Assembly (NCBI RefSeq): GCF_001552215.1
Contig: NZ_BCQT01000011.1
Coordinates: 310,001-374,000, forward strand
DNA: 64,000 nucleotides
Source: Actinomadura macra NBRC 14102
GTDB lineage: Bacteria > Actinomycetota > Actinomycetes > Streptosporangiales > Streptosporangiaceae
Direction: 5' to 3'
The notes under the pieces are model-generated. The model was not told the DNA's origin. It worked only from the letters and a program-made list of their open reading frames with translations, and ran no database searches. A program made the position numbers and the translations under genes. Below are positions 35,021-43,555 of the stretch, one piece after another (the stretch's first letter is position 1; each line of letters begins with the position of its first letter).

Positions 35021-36827
35021 CGCACCCTGGGACGAATTCGAGCGTGAGGCCGTCTACCGTGTCATCACCGATCGGCGCGACATACGCGACGGGTTCCTTC
35101 CCGATCCCGTGGACGACGCCGTCCTGACCCGCGTCCTAGAGGCGGCCCACCGGGCCCCATCGGTCGGATTGACCCAGCCGTGGGACTTCCTCATCATCCG
35201 GGACGAGGCCAAGCGGGAACGCCTCCGGGCACTGGCCGAACAGCAGCGCGCCCTGTACGCGGCCACGTTGCCGCCCGCGCGCGCCGCCCGCTTCGACGGG
35301 CTCAAGGTGGAGGCCATCCGCGAAGCCCCGGTCAGCATCGTCGTCACGTGTGATCCCACTCGGGGTGGACGGAACCCGCTTGGACGTCATGTCCAGCCCC
35401 GGACGGCGCATTACTCCGTCGCCTGTGCCGTCGAGAACCTGTGGCTCGCCGCACGGGCCGAGGGGCTCGGCGTGGGATGGGTGAGCTTCTTCGACGAGCG
35501 GGAACTGGCTGTCGAACTGGGGCTTCCCGCCCACCTTGAGATCATCGCCTACCTGTGCGCCGGGACCGTGGCCGCGTTCCCGCCCGCGCCGATGCTCGCG
35601 CTGACCGGCTGGGCCCGCCGCCGTCCCCTCGCCTGGGCGGTGCACGAGGAGGAGTATGGGCAGCGTGGGCTGCCCGGAGAGGACGTCGTGAACCTGATCG
35701 AACAGACCGTCGCCGCGATCGAGCCGCCCGATGAGGCCGCCATCCGGGATGCCCGCGACCACCAGGCCCGCCTCACCAAGCCGCCGGGTTCTCTCGGCGT
35801 CCTGGAGGATCTGTCGGTCCGACTCTCCGGGCTGGCCGGGCAGTGCCCGCCGCCGCTGCCCGAGCCCGCCGCCGTCGCCGTCTTCGCCGCCGACCACGGC
35901 GTTCACGCCCAGGGCGTGACTCCCTGGCCCCAGGAGGTCACCGCGCAGATGGTGGCCAACTTCCTCGCCGGAGGCGCGGTCGTCAACGCGTTCGCCACCC
36001 AGGTCGGAGCCGAGGTCAGCGTCGTGGACATCGGTGTCGCCGCCGAGCTCGACGCCGCGCCCGGGCTCCTCCCGCGCAAGATCGCCGCCGGTACCGCCGA
36101 CATGACGCGCGGTCCCGCGATGACCATGGACGAGGTCCGCCGTGCCGTCGAGACCGGCATCGAGGTGGCCCGCGACCTGGTCTCCGCCGGCGCCCGCTGC
36201 CTGGTCACCGGCGACATGGGGATCGCCAACACCACCGCGTCCGCCGCGTTGATCGCCGCGTTCACCGGCCTGCCGCCCGAACAGGTCACCGGCCGCGGCA
36301 CCGGCATCGACGACGCCACCCACGCCCGCAAGATCGAGGTCGTCCGCTCCGCTCTCTCGCGCCACGGGCTTCTTCCCGCCGACACGTCCGACACGTCGGA
36401 GGCGTCGGACACGAGCGCCACATCCGCGCGGGAGCCCTTGGAGGTGCTCGCGGCGGTCGGAGGGCTGGAACACGCCGCCATCGCCGGGTTCGTCCTCGGG
36501 GCCGCGGCGCTGCGCGTCCCGGTCGTGCTGGACGGGGTGATCGCCGGGGCCGCCGCGCTCGCCGCCGCCGCGCTGTGCCCCGAGGTGATCGGCGCCTGCG
36601 TGGCGGGCCACCGGTCGGCCGAGCCCGGCCACGCCGCCGCACTCGCGGCGCTCGGCCTGCGCCCGCTGGTCGACCTGGAGCTCCGGCTGGGCGAGGGGAC
36701 GGGCGCACTGCTGGCGTTGCCGCTGGTCCAGGGCGCTGTCCGGGTCCTGCACGAGGTCGCCACGTTCGACTCGGCCGGAGTCAGCGGCAAAGAGGCCGGA
36801 CACAGTAACGACATGATCACGGAATGA
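35004..36827 (+). CDS. Fusion of BluB (DMB synthase) and CobT (DMB phosphoribosyltransferase)
   Basis: This is a 607-residue bifunctional protein. Residues about 10-220 are BluB, a flavin-destroying nitroreductase-fold enzyme that makes 5,6-dimethylbenzimidazole (DRRDIRDGFLPDPVDD, APSVGLTQPWDFLII, GLGVGWVSFFDE). From residue about 230 the CobT domain follows (HQARLTKPPGSLGVLEDL, VFAADHGVHAQGV, GDMGIANTTASAA). Its catalytic Glu is in LRLGEGTGALLALPL. A Ser/Thr/Asp-rich insert near residue 460 interrupts CobT. GTG at 35004 overlaps the end of cobC by 17 nt. The fusion would channel the lower ligand to its activation. Confidence 0.92.
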   Translation: MNSASSAPWDEFEREAVYRVITDRRDIRDGFLPDPVDDAVLTRVLEAAHRAPSVGLTQPWDFLIIRDEAKRERLRALAEQQRALYAATLPPARAARFDGLKVEAIREAPVSIVVTCDPTRGGRNPLGRHVQPRTAHYSVACAVENLWLAARAEGLGVGWVSFFDERELAVELGLPAHLEIIAYLCAGTVAAFPPAPMLALTGWARRRPLAWAVHEEEYGQRGLPGEDVVNLIEQTVAAIEPPDEAAIRDARDHQARLTKPPGSLGVLEDLSVRLSGLAGQCPPPLPEPAAVAVFAADHGVHAQGVTPWPQEVTAQMVANFLAGGAVVNAFATQVGAEVSVVDIGVAAELDAAPGLLPRKIAAGTADMTRGPAMTMDEVRRAVETGIEVARDLVSAGARCLVTGDMGIANTTASAALIAAFTGLPPEQVTGRGTGIDDATHARKIEVVRSALSRHGLLPADTSDTSEASDTSATSAREPLEVLAAVGGLEHAAIAGFVLGAAALRVPVVLDGVIAGAAALAAAALCPEVIGACVAGHRSAEPGHAAALAALGLRPLVDLELRLGEGTGALLALPLVQGAVRVLHEVATFDSAGVSGKEAGHSNDMITE

Positions 36828-36962
36828 GTCACGCTCGGCTATCGACTGGCCAGAGGCCCTCTCCATGGACTCCCCAACACGAGTACCGTTGTTCCACAAA
36901 GACAGGTCTCCGTCACCGGCGTCCATGAGCCGCCCCGAACATCCGATCGTGAGAATCACCAC

Positions 36963-38201
36963 GTGCCCCCGTACCTGCTAGGTCTGCGACTCGGCGGGCG
37001 ACGCGTCCTCGTCGTCGGCGGGGGCCGGGTCGCCCAGCGGCGCGTGCCCGCGTTGCTGGCCGCCGGCGCGGACGTCGTGCTCGTCTCGCCCGACGTCACC
37101 GCCTCCCTGGAGGGGCTGATCGACGCCGGCCGGGTCCAATGGCACCGCAGGCCCTACAAGCGGGGCGACTGCGCGGGAGCGTGGCTCGTCCAGGCCGTCA
37201 CCGACGACGCCAAGGTCAACGGGGACGTGGTCGCCGAGGCCGACGCCGCACGGATCTGGGCCGTCCGGGCCGACGACGCCGAGTCGTCCCCGGCCTGGAC
37301 GCCCGCGAGCGGCCAGGCCGGCGACGTCACCGTCGGGGTCCTGCTCGGCGGCGATCCACGGCGCGCGGCCGGCATCCGCGACGCGGTGGTGGACGGGCTG
37401 CGCGACGGGGGCCTTGAGTCCCGGCACTCCCGGCGCAAGCCCGCGGGCGTCGCCCTCGTCGGCGGCGGTCCCGGCGACGCGGGGCTGATCACCGTCCGGG
37501 GGCGGCAGTTGCTGGCCATGGCCGACGTCGTCGTCACCGACCGGCTCGCACCCGGCTCGCTGCTGGACGAGCTCGCCGACGACGTGGAGGTGATCGACGC
37601 GGCCAAGATCCCCTACGGCCGTACCGTCACCCAGGAACGCATCAACGACCACCTGGTCGAGCAGGCGCGGCAGGGCAAGTTCGTCGTCCGGCTCAAGGGC
37701 GGCGACCCGTTCGTGTTCGGGCGGGGCGGCGAGGAGGCGCTGCACTGCGCCCGGCACGGCATCCCCGTCACGGTCGTTCCCGGGATCACCAGCGCCGTCG
37801 CCGTGCCGTCCGCCGCCGGGATCCCGGTCACCCACCGGGGCATCGCGCAGGAGTTCCACGTCGTCTCCGCACACGTCCCGCCGGGCCACGCCGAGTCCAC
37901 CGTGGACTGGGCGGCGCTGGGGCGCGCGAACGGCACGCTCGTCCTGCTCATGGCCGTGGAGCGAATGGCGCTGATCGCACCGGCGCTCATGCGCTATGGT
38001 CGGTCGTCCGACACGCCGGTCGCCGTGATCCAGGACGGTACCCTTCCAGGCCAGCGGACGCTCACGGCGACGCTGGGAACGGTGGCCGACGAGATGGCCG
38101 CCGGGGGAGTCCGGCCCCCGGCGATCGTGGTCGTCGGCGACGTGGTCGACGTGGCACGAGAGATCGACATGATTCGAGCCGACATGGGACGGGATCCGTG
38201 A
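36963..38201 (+). CDS. CysG/CobA-like uroporphyrinogen-III C-methyltransferase with siroheme-synthase N-domain
   Basis: This 412-residue protein has two parts. Residues 1-150 are a precorrin-2 dehydrogenase/ferrochelatase-like Rossmann domain (VLVVGGGRVAQRRVPALL, then VRADDAE with a candidate catalytic Asp). Residues about 160-410 are the SUMT methyltransferase (VALVGGGPGDAGLITVRG, VVTDRLA, VVRLKGGDPFVFGRGGEE, VPGITSAVAVPSAAGIPVTHRG). It supplies precorrin-2 for cobalamin and siroheme. GTG at 36963. Its stop overlaps the dynamin-like gene by 4 nt. Confidence 0.93.
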   Translation: MPPYLLGLRLGGRRVLVVGGGRVAQRRVPALLAAGADVVLVSPDVTASLEGLIDAGRVQWHRRPYKRGDCAGAWLVQAVTDDAKVNGDVVAEADAARIWAVRADDAESSPAWTPASGQAGDVTVGVLLGGDPRRAAGIRDAVVDGLRDGGLESRHSRRKPAGVALVGGGPGDAGLITVRGRQLLAMADVVVTDRLAPGSLLDELADDVEVIDAAKIPYGRTVTQERINDHLVEQARQGKFVVRLKGGDPFVFGRGGEEALHCARHGIPVTVVPGITSAVAVPSAAGIPVTHRGIAQEFHVVSAHVPPGHAESTVDWAALGRANGTLVLLMAVERMALIAPALMRYGRSSDTPVAVIQDGTLPGQRTLTATLGTVADEMAAGGVRPPAIVVVGDVVDVAREIDMIRADMGRDP

Positions 38202-40552
38202 CACCCCCGGCAGAACAGAGCGCGGTTCACGACGAGGAGGCGGGCGCCGGCCCGGGAGGCGGGGTCCAGGACTCCGCGGCGCCCGGCGACGACGCGCCCG
38301 GTGGTGACGCGGTGCCCGGAAACGAGCCCAGAAACCCCGAACCCGACAAGCCCGAGGCCGGAAGGCCGGCGGCCGGGAAGCCCGAGGCCCCGAAGCCCAA
38401 GCCCCGGACCTCCCGGGCCAGGAAGCCCGCGCCCGGTAAGCCCGCCCCCGGTAAGCCCCAGGCGGGCAAGCCCGCGCCTGACGAGCCGGAGCCGAAGGCC
38501 CCGGAGCCGAGGGCCGGGCGACCGGAAGCGGGGACGTCCGCGCCCGGAAAGGCCCAGGCGGGGAAGCCCGGCACGGGGAAGGCAGACGCGGAGAAGCCGG
38601 GCACGGAGAGGCCGGGCACGGAGAGGCCCGCGCCCGACAAGCCCGAGCCGGAGCCTGAGAAGCCGGCGGCCGGCAGAACCGAGCGTGTCAGGTCCCGCGG
38701 GGCCGCCAAGACCGGGCCCGTGAAGACCGGGCCCGTGAAGACCGGGCCCGTCAAGACCGGCAAGGGAGTACGCGGTGAAGGGGCACGCGGTGCAGGAGCA
38801 CGGACGTCCGGCACGGCCCGCGGTGGAGGGACGGTGCGGCAGGGCGAGCTGATCCGAGCGCTCACCACGCTCCGCGATCAGCTCGGCGCGTTCGACTTCG
38901 TCCTGGACGTCCCGGACGTCGAGGAAGCGCGCGAGGCCCGCGCCGAACTGCGGGGCCAGCTGGAGGACTACATCCTCCCGCGCGTCCAGGCCGCGGGCAC
39001 CCCCATGCTCGTGGTGCTCGGCGGGTCCACCGGCGCGGGCAAGTCGACGCTGGTCAACACGTTGGTCGGGGCCCGTGTCAGCGCCACCGGCGTGCTCCGT
39101 CCCACCACCAGCAGCCCCATCCTCGTCTGCCATCCCGACCACGCCGAATGGTTCCTGGAAGGGCCGCTGCTGCCCGGCATGGGCCGCGTCCGCGGGCCCG
39201 CCCCCGACGCCATCGCCGGTGACCAGCTCGTCGTCATCAGCACCGACGTCCTGCCGCCCGGGCTCGCGCTGCTCGACAGCCCCGACTTCGACTCCGTCTT
39301 CGAGGACCACTACGAGTTCGCCACCAAGCTGATGGCGGCGGCCGACCTGTGGCTGTGCGTCACCACCGCCGCCCGGTACGCCGACGCGCAGGTGTGGCAG
39401 ATGCTCCAGCGTGCCAAGGAGAACGGCGCCACCATCGGCGTCGTGCTGTCCCGCATCCCGCAGAGCGAAGGCCCGGACGACCGTTCGGGCGAGGTGGGCT
39501 GGGGCGGCGCCGAGGTCGTCCAGCACTTCGGCGAGATGCTGGACGAGCACGAGGTCGGCGACGCGCGGCGCTTCACCGTCCCCGAGACCCGGATCGAGGA
39601 GAGCCGCCTCCCCGAGGAGGCCGTCGCGGACATCCGCGCCTGGCTCGTCGGCGTCGCCGAGGACACCGAGGACCGCGAGATCGTCGTCAGTGACACCCTC
39701 GCGGGCGTCCTCGACAGCCTCCGCACCCGCGTCCCCGAGATCGCCAGGCACGTCGAGGCGCAGGTGGAGCAGCGTGCCGACCTGGCCCGGCAGGTCGAGG
39801 CCGCCTACGCCACCGTCCTCGCCGAGCTTGACGAGGCCACCCGCAACGGCTCCCTGCTGCGCGGCGAGGTCCTCGCCCGCTGGCAGGACTTCGCCGGCAC
39901 CGGCGACCTGCTGCGCGCGCTGCACGTCCAGCGCGCGCGCCGCGGACGCGCCGCCAGCCGGCGCCACCGGAGCCCCGCCCGTGTGCGCGCGCTCAAGGCC
40001 GCGCTGCGCAGCGGGCTCGAATCGCTGATCCTGGCGTCCGCCGAGCACGGCGCCGAGCAGGTCCTCGCCCGCTGGCGCGAGCACCCCGCCGGGGGCGAGG
40101 TCATGGCTGGGCCCGCCGCGGCGCTCGGCGGTGTCTCCCCTGAACTGTCCCGCCGCGTCACCCGTGCCGTCAGCTCCTGGCAAGACCACGTCCAGGAGCT
40201 CATCCGCACAGAGGGGGTGACCAAACGCTCGGTCGCCAAGCTCGTCTCCTTCGACACCGAGGCGGTCTCCCTCGTCCTGATGATCGGCCTGCTCGGCTAC
40301 GGCACCTCCGACGTCGCCGTCGAAGGCGGCAACAGCGCCGTCCCGCAGCGGCTCCTGAAGGCGCTGTTCGGCGCGGAGTCGCTGCGCGGCATGGGCGCCA
40401 AGGCCCGCGCCGACCTGCGCAGCCGCATCGGGATGCTGTTCGACGAGGAGGCGATCAGGTTCGGGCAGGCGCTCGACGCCGCCGGCATCCCGGACGAAAC
40501 CGTTCCGGTCCAGCTCTACCAGGCCACCTACAACCTTGAGGTTGCCCGATGA
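38198..40552 (+). CDS. Dynamin-like GTPase with long Pro/Lys/Gly-rich N-terminus (DynA-like)
   Basis: This 784-residue protein has a low-complexity N-terminal region (about residues 1-215) built of GKPxxGKP-like and KTGPV repeats. A GTPase domain follows, with G1 GGSTGAGKSTL near residue 275, G2 threonine in LRPTTSSP and G3 DSPD. A long helical C-terminal part comes last. There is no clear membrane helix. Paired dynamin-like genes in actinomycetes, such as Streptomyces DynA/DynB, stabilise Z-rings in sporulation septa; assignment here rests on pairing and domain type. The GTG start overlaps cysG and its stop overlaps the next gene (ATGA). Confidence 0.82.
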   Translation: MTPPAEQSAVHDEEAGAGPGGGVQDSAAPGDDAPGGDAVPGNEPRNPEPDKPEAGRPAAGKPEAPKPKPRTSRARKPAPGKPAPGKPQAGKPAPDEPEPKAPEPRAGRPEAGTSAPGKAQAGKPGTGKADAEKPGTERPGTERPAPDKPEPEPEKPAAGRTERVRSRGAAKTGPVKTGPVKTGPVKTGKGVRGEGARGAGARTSGTARGGGTVRQGELIRALTTLRDQLGAFDFVLDVPDVEEAREARAELRGQLEDYILPRVQAAGTPMLVVLGGSTGAGKSTLVNTLVGARVSATGVLRPTTSSPILVCHPDHAEWFLEGPLLPGMGRVRGPAPDAIAGDQLVVISTDVLPPGLALLDSPDFDSVFEDHYEFATKLMAAADLWLCVTTAARYADAQVWQMLQRAKENGATIGVVLSRIPQSEGPDDRSGEVGWGGAEVVQHFGEMLDEHEVGDARRFTVPETRIEESRLPEEAVADIRAWLVGVAEDTEDREIVVSDTLAGVLDSLRTRVPEIARHVEAQVEQRADLARQVEAAYATVLAELDEATRNGSLLRGEVLARWQDFAGTGDLLRALHVQRARRGRAASRRHRSPARVRALKAALRSGLESLILASAEHGAEQVLARWREHPAGGEVMAGPAAALGGVSPELSRRVTRAVSSWQDHVQELIRTEGVTKRSVAKLVSFDTEAVSLVLMIGLLGYGTSDVAVEGGNSAVPQRLLKALFGAESLRGMGAKARADLRSRIGMLFDEEAIRFGQALDAAGIPDETVPVQLYQATYNLEVAR

Positions 40553-42270
40553 CCACCTCGGCCATCCCCGCGAACTCGCCCATGGGCCCCGGCGGCGCTC
40601 CCATCCTCGGGACGCCCGTGGCCGGCCCCGCCGTGCCCACCGTGCAGGTGCCCGGTCTCACCGAGCGCCTCGACGGCCTCGACCGGCTCGTCGAGGTCGG
40701 AAGGGGCCGGCTCGACCAGCCGCTGCTCGACGACGCCGGCGCGCTGCTCGACCGCGCCGGGCAGCGGTTGCGGCTGTCGGGGGAGCACACGGTCGTGACC
40801 CTCGCCGGCGGCACGGGCAGCGGCAAGTCGTCGCTGTTCAACGCGATCTGCGGGCTCGAACTGTCGCCCACCGGCGTACGCCGCCCGATGACGTCCAAGG
40901 CGCACGCCTGCGTCTGGGGCCTGGACGGTGCCGGGCCCCTGCTCGACTGGCTCGACGTGGAGAAACGCCACCGCTACGCCCGCGCCAGCGCCCTCGACAT
41001 GGAGCGGGCCGACAGCTCCCTCCAGGGTCTCGTCCTGCTGGACCTGCCCGACCACGACTCCATCCAGGCCCTGCACCGCGCCGAGGTCGACCGGTTCGTC
41101 ACCATCGCCGACCTTCTCGTCTGGGTCGTGGACCCGCAGAAGTACGCCGACGCCGCCCTGCACCGCAACTACATCGTCCCGTTCGCCCGGCACACCGGCG
41201 TGACGTTGATCGTCCTCAACCAGGTCGACCGTCTCGGCCCGGACGAGATCGAGGACTGCGCGGCCGATCTGCGCCGCCTGCTGGAGGCCGAGGGCCTCAC
41301 CCACCCGCGCGTCGTCACCACCTCCGCGGTCAGCGAGGACGGCGTCACCGGCTTCCGCGACATCCTCGTCGACACCGTCGCCGCCCGCCGTGCCCGCAGC
41401 GAGCGGCTGTCCGCCGACGTCGACAGGGTCGCCGAGCGGTTCGCCGTCCACCGCTACACCGCCGAGCCTCCCGTCACCATCGAGGAAGACCGGCAGCTGG
41501 AACTCGTCCAGTCCCTGACCGACGCCGCGGGCGCGCCCGCCGTCGCCGAGGCGATGGAGAGCGCCTACGAGCTGCGCGCCGCCGACTTCGTCGGCTGGCC
41601 CGTCGCCGCCCTCATCGACCGCCTCCGCTCGGACCCGCTGCGCCGGATGCGCCTCACCGAGCTGCGCGAGGAACTCCGCAACGCCTTCACCGGCCCGATC
41701 GGCGCCCAGCAGGGCGACGTCGACAACGCCCTGCACACCGTCACCGACGGCGTCGCCGCCGAACTGCCCCCGCCCTGGGTGCGCTCTGTCCGGGCGGCCG
41801 CACGCTCTCACGCCGTGGAGATCCCCGAGGCCCTCGGCGAGTCCCTCAAGGCGGCGCTGCCCACCTTCAACCAGGTGCCGCGCTGGTGGTGGCTGATCAA
41901 GACCTGGCAGTACTTCCTCGTCCTGGTGGCCGTCCTCAGCGTCGCGTGGATCGGCCTCCTCGTGGTCTACGGCCTCCTGGACGCGGGCGGCGACGACCCG
42001 CCCGGCCTCGTCGGAGAGGCGGGCCTCATCCCCTATGTCGCCGTTCTTGTCGTCTGCACTCTGGGGATGGGCTGGCTCACGTCGTCCGCCTGCCGGAATC
42101 TGGTGGCCCTCTCGTCCGCCAAGCACGGCGACAAGATGGAACTTCACATGAACGAGGGCATCGAGCGCGTCGCCGAGCAGAAGGTGGTGGCCCCCGTCAC
42201 CGCCGAACTCGAGCTCTACGCACGCTTCCGACGCGACGTCGACACCGCCCTGGGCCGCACCGGCCGCTGA
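40549..42270 (+). CDS. Dynamin-like membrane GTPase (DynB-like)
   Basis: This 573-residue protein has G1 AGGTGSGKSSL near residue 85, G2 threonine in RPMTSKAH, G3 DLPDHD and G4-like LNQVDR. It ends with two transmembrane helices (about residues 455-520, TWQYFLVLVAVLSVAWIG and LIPYVAVLVVCTLGMGWL) and a short cytosolic tail. The helices could anchor the DynA-like partner at the membrane. It is the last gene of the long riboswitch-led run of overlapping genes. Confidence 0.84.
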   Translation: MTTSAIPANSPMGPGGAPILGTPVAGPAVPTVQVPGLTERLDGLDRLVEVGRGRLDQPLLDDAGALLDRAGQRLRLSGEHTVVTLAGGTGSGKSSLFNAICGLELSPTGVRRPMTSKAHACVWGLDGAGPLLDWLDVEKRHRYARASALDMERADSSLQGLVLLDLPDHDSIQALHRAEVDRFVTIADLLVWVVDPQKYADAALHRNYIVPFARHTGVTLIVLNQVDRLGPDEIEDCAADLRRLLEAEGLTHPRVVTTSAVSEDGVTGFRDILVDTVAARRARSERLSADVDRVAERFAVHRYTAEPPVTIEEDRQLELVQSLTDAAGAPAVAEAMESAYELRAADFVGWPVAALIDRLRSDPLRRMRLTELREELRNAFTGPIGAQQGDVDNALHTVTDGVAAELPPPWVRSVRAAARSHAVEIPEALGESLKAALPTFNQVPRWWWLIKTWQYFLVLVAVLSVAWIGLLVVYGLLDAGGDDPPGLVGEAGLIPYVAVLVVCTLGMGWLTSSACRNLVALSSAKHGDKMELHMNEGIERVAEQKVVAPVTAELELYARFRRDVDTALGRTGR

Positions 42271-42271
42271 G

Positions 42272-42280
42272 TTATCCACA
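42272..42280 (+). promoter_or_regulatory. Perfect DnaA box consensus (TTATCCACA)
   Basis: A single 9-mer identical to the classical DnaA box lies right after the dynamin gene and 75 nt before the ssb start. It is isolated, so it marks a possible DnaA-regulated promoter rather than an origin. Confidence 0.45.
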
Positions 42281-42354
42281 ATTGCCGAGACGGCTTCCGC
42301 CCGCTTCACCACTGCGCCACCGTTGAACTCGTCAGCGAGAGCAACGGAGGAATC

Positions 42355-42819
42355 ATGAACGAAGCGCACATCACCATCATCGGCTGGATTGCCGCGGAGC
42401 CCTACTACTCCGTGACCGCCAACGGCACCCCGTTCCTGTCCCTGCGAGTCGGCTGCACGCCCCGCCGCTATGACCGCCAGACCGGCCAGTGGCAGGACGT
42501 CGACACCATGTTCCTCACCGTCAACTGCTGGCGCGGCTTGGCCGACAACATCAACGCCTCTGAGTTCCAGCGCGGCCATCCCGTCCTGGTCACCGGCCGG
42601 CTCCGCATCCGCCAGTACGAACGCGACGGCCAATGGCGCTTCTCCGCCGAGATCGAGGCCACCACCGTCGGCCACGACCTCAGCCGCGGTACCGCCGACT
42701 TCCGCCCCGTCCACCGCGGCGGAGCCCTCACCGACGAGGACCGCCAGGAAGCCCGAGAGGCCGCCGATCAATGGGCCCTGACACCCTCCACCGAAGAGGA
42801 GGCCAAACAAGCCGCCTAG
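42355..42819 (+). CDS. ssb: Single-stranded DNA-binding protein (paralogue type)
   Basis: This 154-residue OB-fold SSB has ITIIGWIAAEPYYSVTANGTP, FLTVNCWRGLADNI and VLVTGRLRIRQYERDGQWRFS, covering residues 5-110. The C-terminus lacks the DDDIPF-type acidic tip of the main replicative SSB and ends EEEAKQAA. This suggests a secondary SSB (SsbB-like, used in competence or chromosome segregation in sporulating actinomycetes). The ATG at 42355 has CGGAGGA upstream. Confidence 0.88.
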   Translation: MNEAHITIIGWIAAEPYYSVTANGTPFLSLRVGCTPRRYDRQTGQWQDVDTMFLTVNCWRGLADNINASEFQRGHPVLVTGRLRIRQYERDGQWRFSAEIEATTVGHDLSRGTADFRPVHRGGALTDEDRQEAREAADQWALTPSTEEEAKQAA

Positions 42820-42850
42820 TGTCCCGCGGACCAGACGCCGCGCTGGCGCA

Positions 42851-43486
42851 TCACCCACCCAGGCCGGTGCCGGCGAAGTCATCGCCGAAGGCGGCGGCAA
42901 GCGCTTTCGCGATCACGTCGGGCAGTTCGGTCCGGCCGTCGTCCTCGGCCCACCGCACCAGTGCCGTGTGCAGGGCGGCCAGGCAGGCGCTCGCGGCCAC
43001 GTGGAAACGGAACGCGGTGTCGGCGTCGGTGTCATCGTCCCCCAGGGCATCGACGATCGCCTGCTGAAGGGCGTAGTTGTTGTCCAGATGCTTGGCACGC
43101 AGGGCCGGCGTCGAGATCATGAGCCGGAGGCGCGCAAGCAGGAACTGCTCATCCGCCGTCAGGCCGTGTCCCTCGCCGCCACCGGCCAACGTCGCGGCCG
43201 CGTCGATGAGCGCGCCGCCGATACGGCTGACCAGGGGTTGCGCGGCCGACGATGCCAGGATCCGCTCGGCGACGAGCCGGCCACGCTGGTCGAGGAGCAC
43301 GAGGTCCTCCTTCGTCGGGAAGTGCCGATACACGGTCATGGGCGAGACACCCGCGGCCTCGGCGACGTCGGTCACGGTCGTGGCGTCGTAGCCGTGCTCG
43401 GTGAAAAGCCGCACCGCGTGCGCCTGAATCATGCGCTGCGTCTCGGCTCGCCGTTGCGCGCGCAATGTTGAGTGCTGGTCAGGCAT
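42851..43486 (-). CDS. TetR family regulator of the divergent SDR gene
   Basis: This 211-residue regulator has an N-terminal helix-turn-helix at residues about 15-60 (RLFTEHGYDATTVTDVAEAAGVSPMTVYRHFPTKEDL) and a helical ligand domain without recognisable specificity. The ATG at 43486 is the only start that removes an otherwise improbable N-terminal extension. Three palindromic sites fill the gap to the SDR gene, one of them beginning 3 bp from its own start codon. Autorepression and control of the SDR gene are therefore likely. Confidence 0.9.
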   Translation of the reverse strand: MPDQHSTLRAQRRAETQRMIQAHAVRLFTEHGYDATTVTDVAEAAGVSPMTVYRHFPTKEDLVLLDQRGRLVAERILASSAAQPLVSRIGGALIDAAATLAGGGEGHGLTADEQFLLARLRLMISTPALRAKHLDNNYALQQAIVDALGDDDTDADTAFRFHVAASACLAALHTALVRWAEDDGRTELPDVIAKALAAAFGDDFAGTGLGG

Positions 43487-43488
43487 GT

Positions 43489-43537
43489 GGTAGACACTAC
43501 CGCAGTGGTAGTGACTACCAGATTGGTAGTCACTAGC
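43489..43537. promoter_or_regulatory. Three-site operator array for the TetR regulator
   Basis: Three 13-bp near-perfect palindromes, GGTAGACACTACC (43489-43501), GGTAGTGACTACC (43507-43519) and GGTAGTCACTAGC (43525-43537), are spaced exactly 18 bp apart. They lie between divergent tetR and SDR genes. The size, symmetry and spacing fit TetR dimers bound at regular intervals. Confidence 0.8.
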
Positions 43538-43555
43538 AGATCGAGGTGATGAAGC

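Noticed and set aside
42272..42280. DnaA box considered as part of a replication origin
   Set aside because: Single box, no AT-rich unwinding region, no dnaA, dnaN or par genes nearby.
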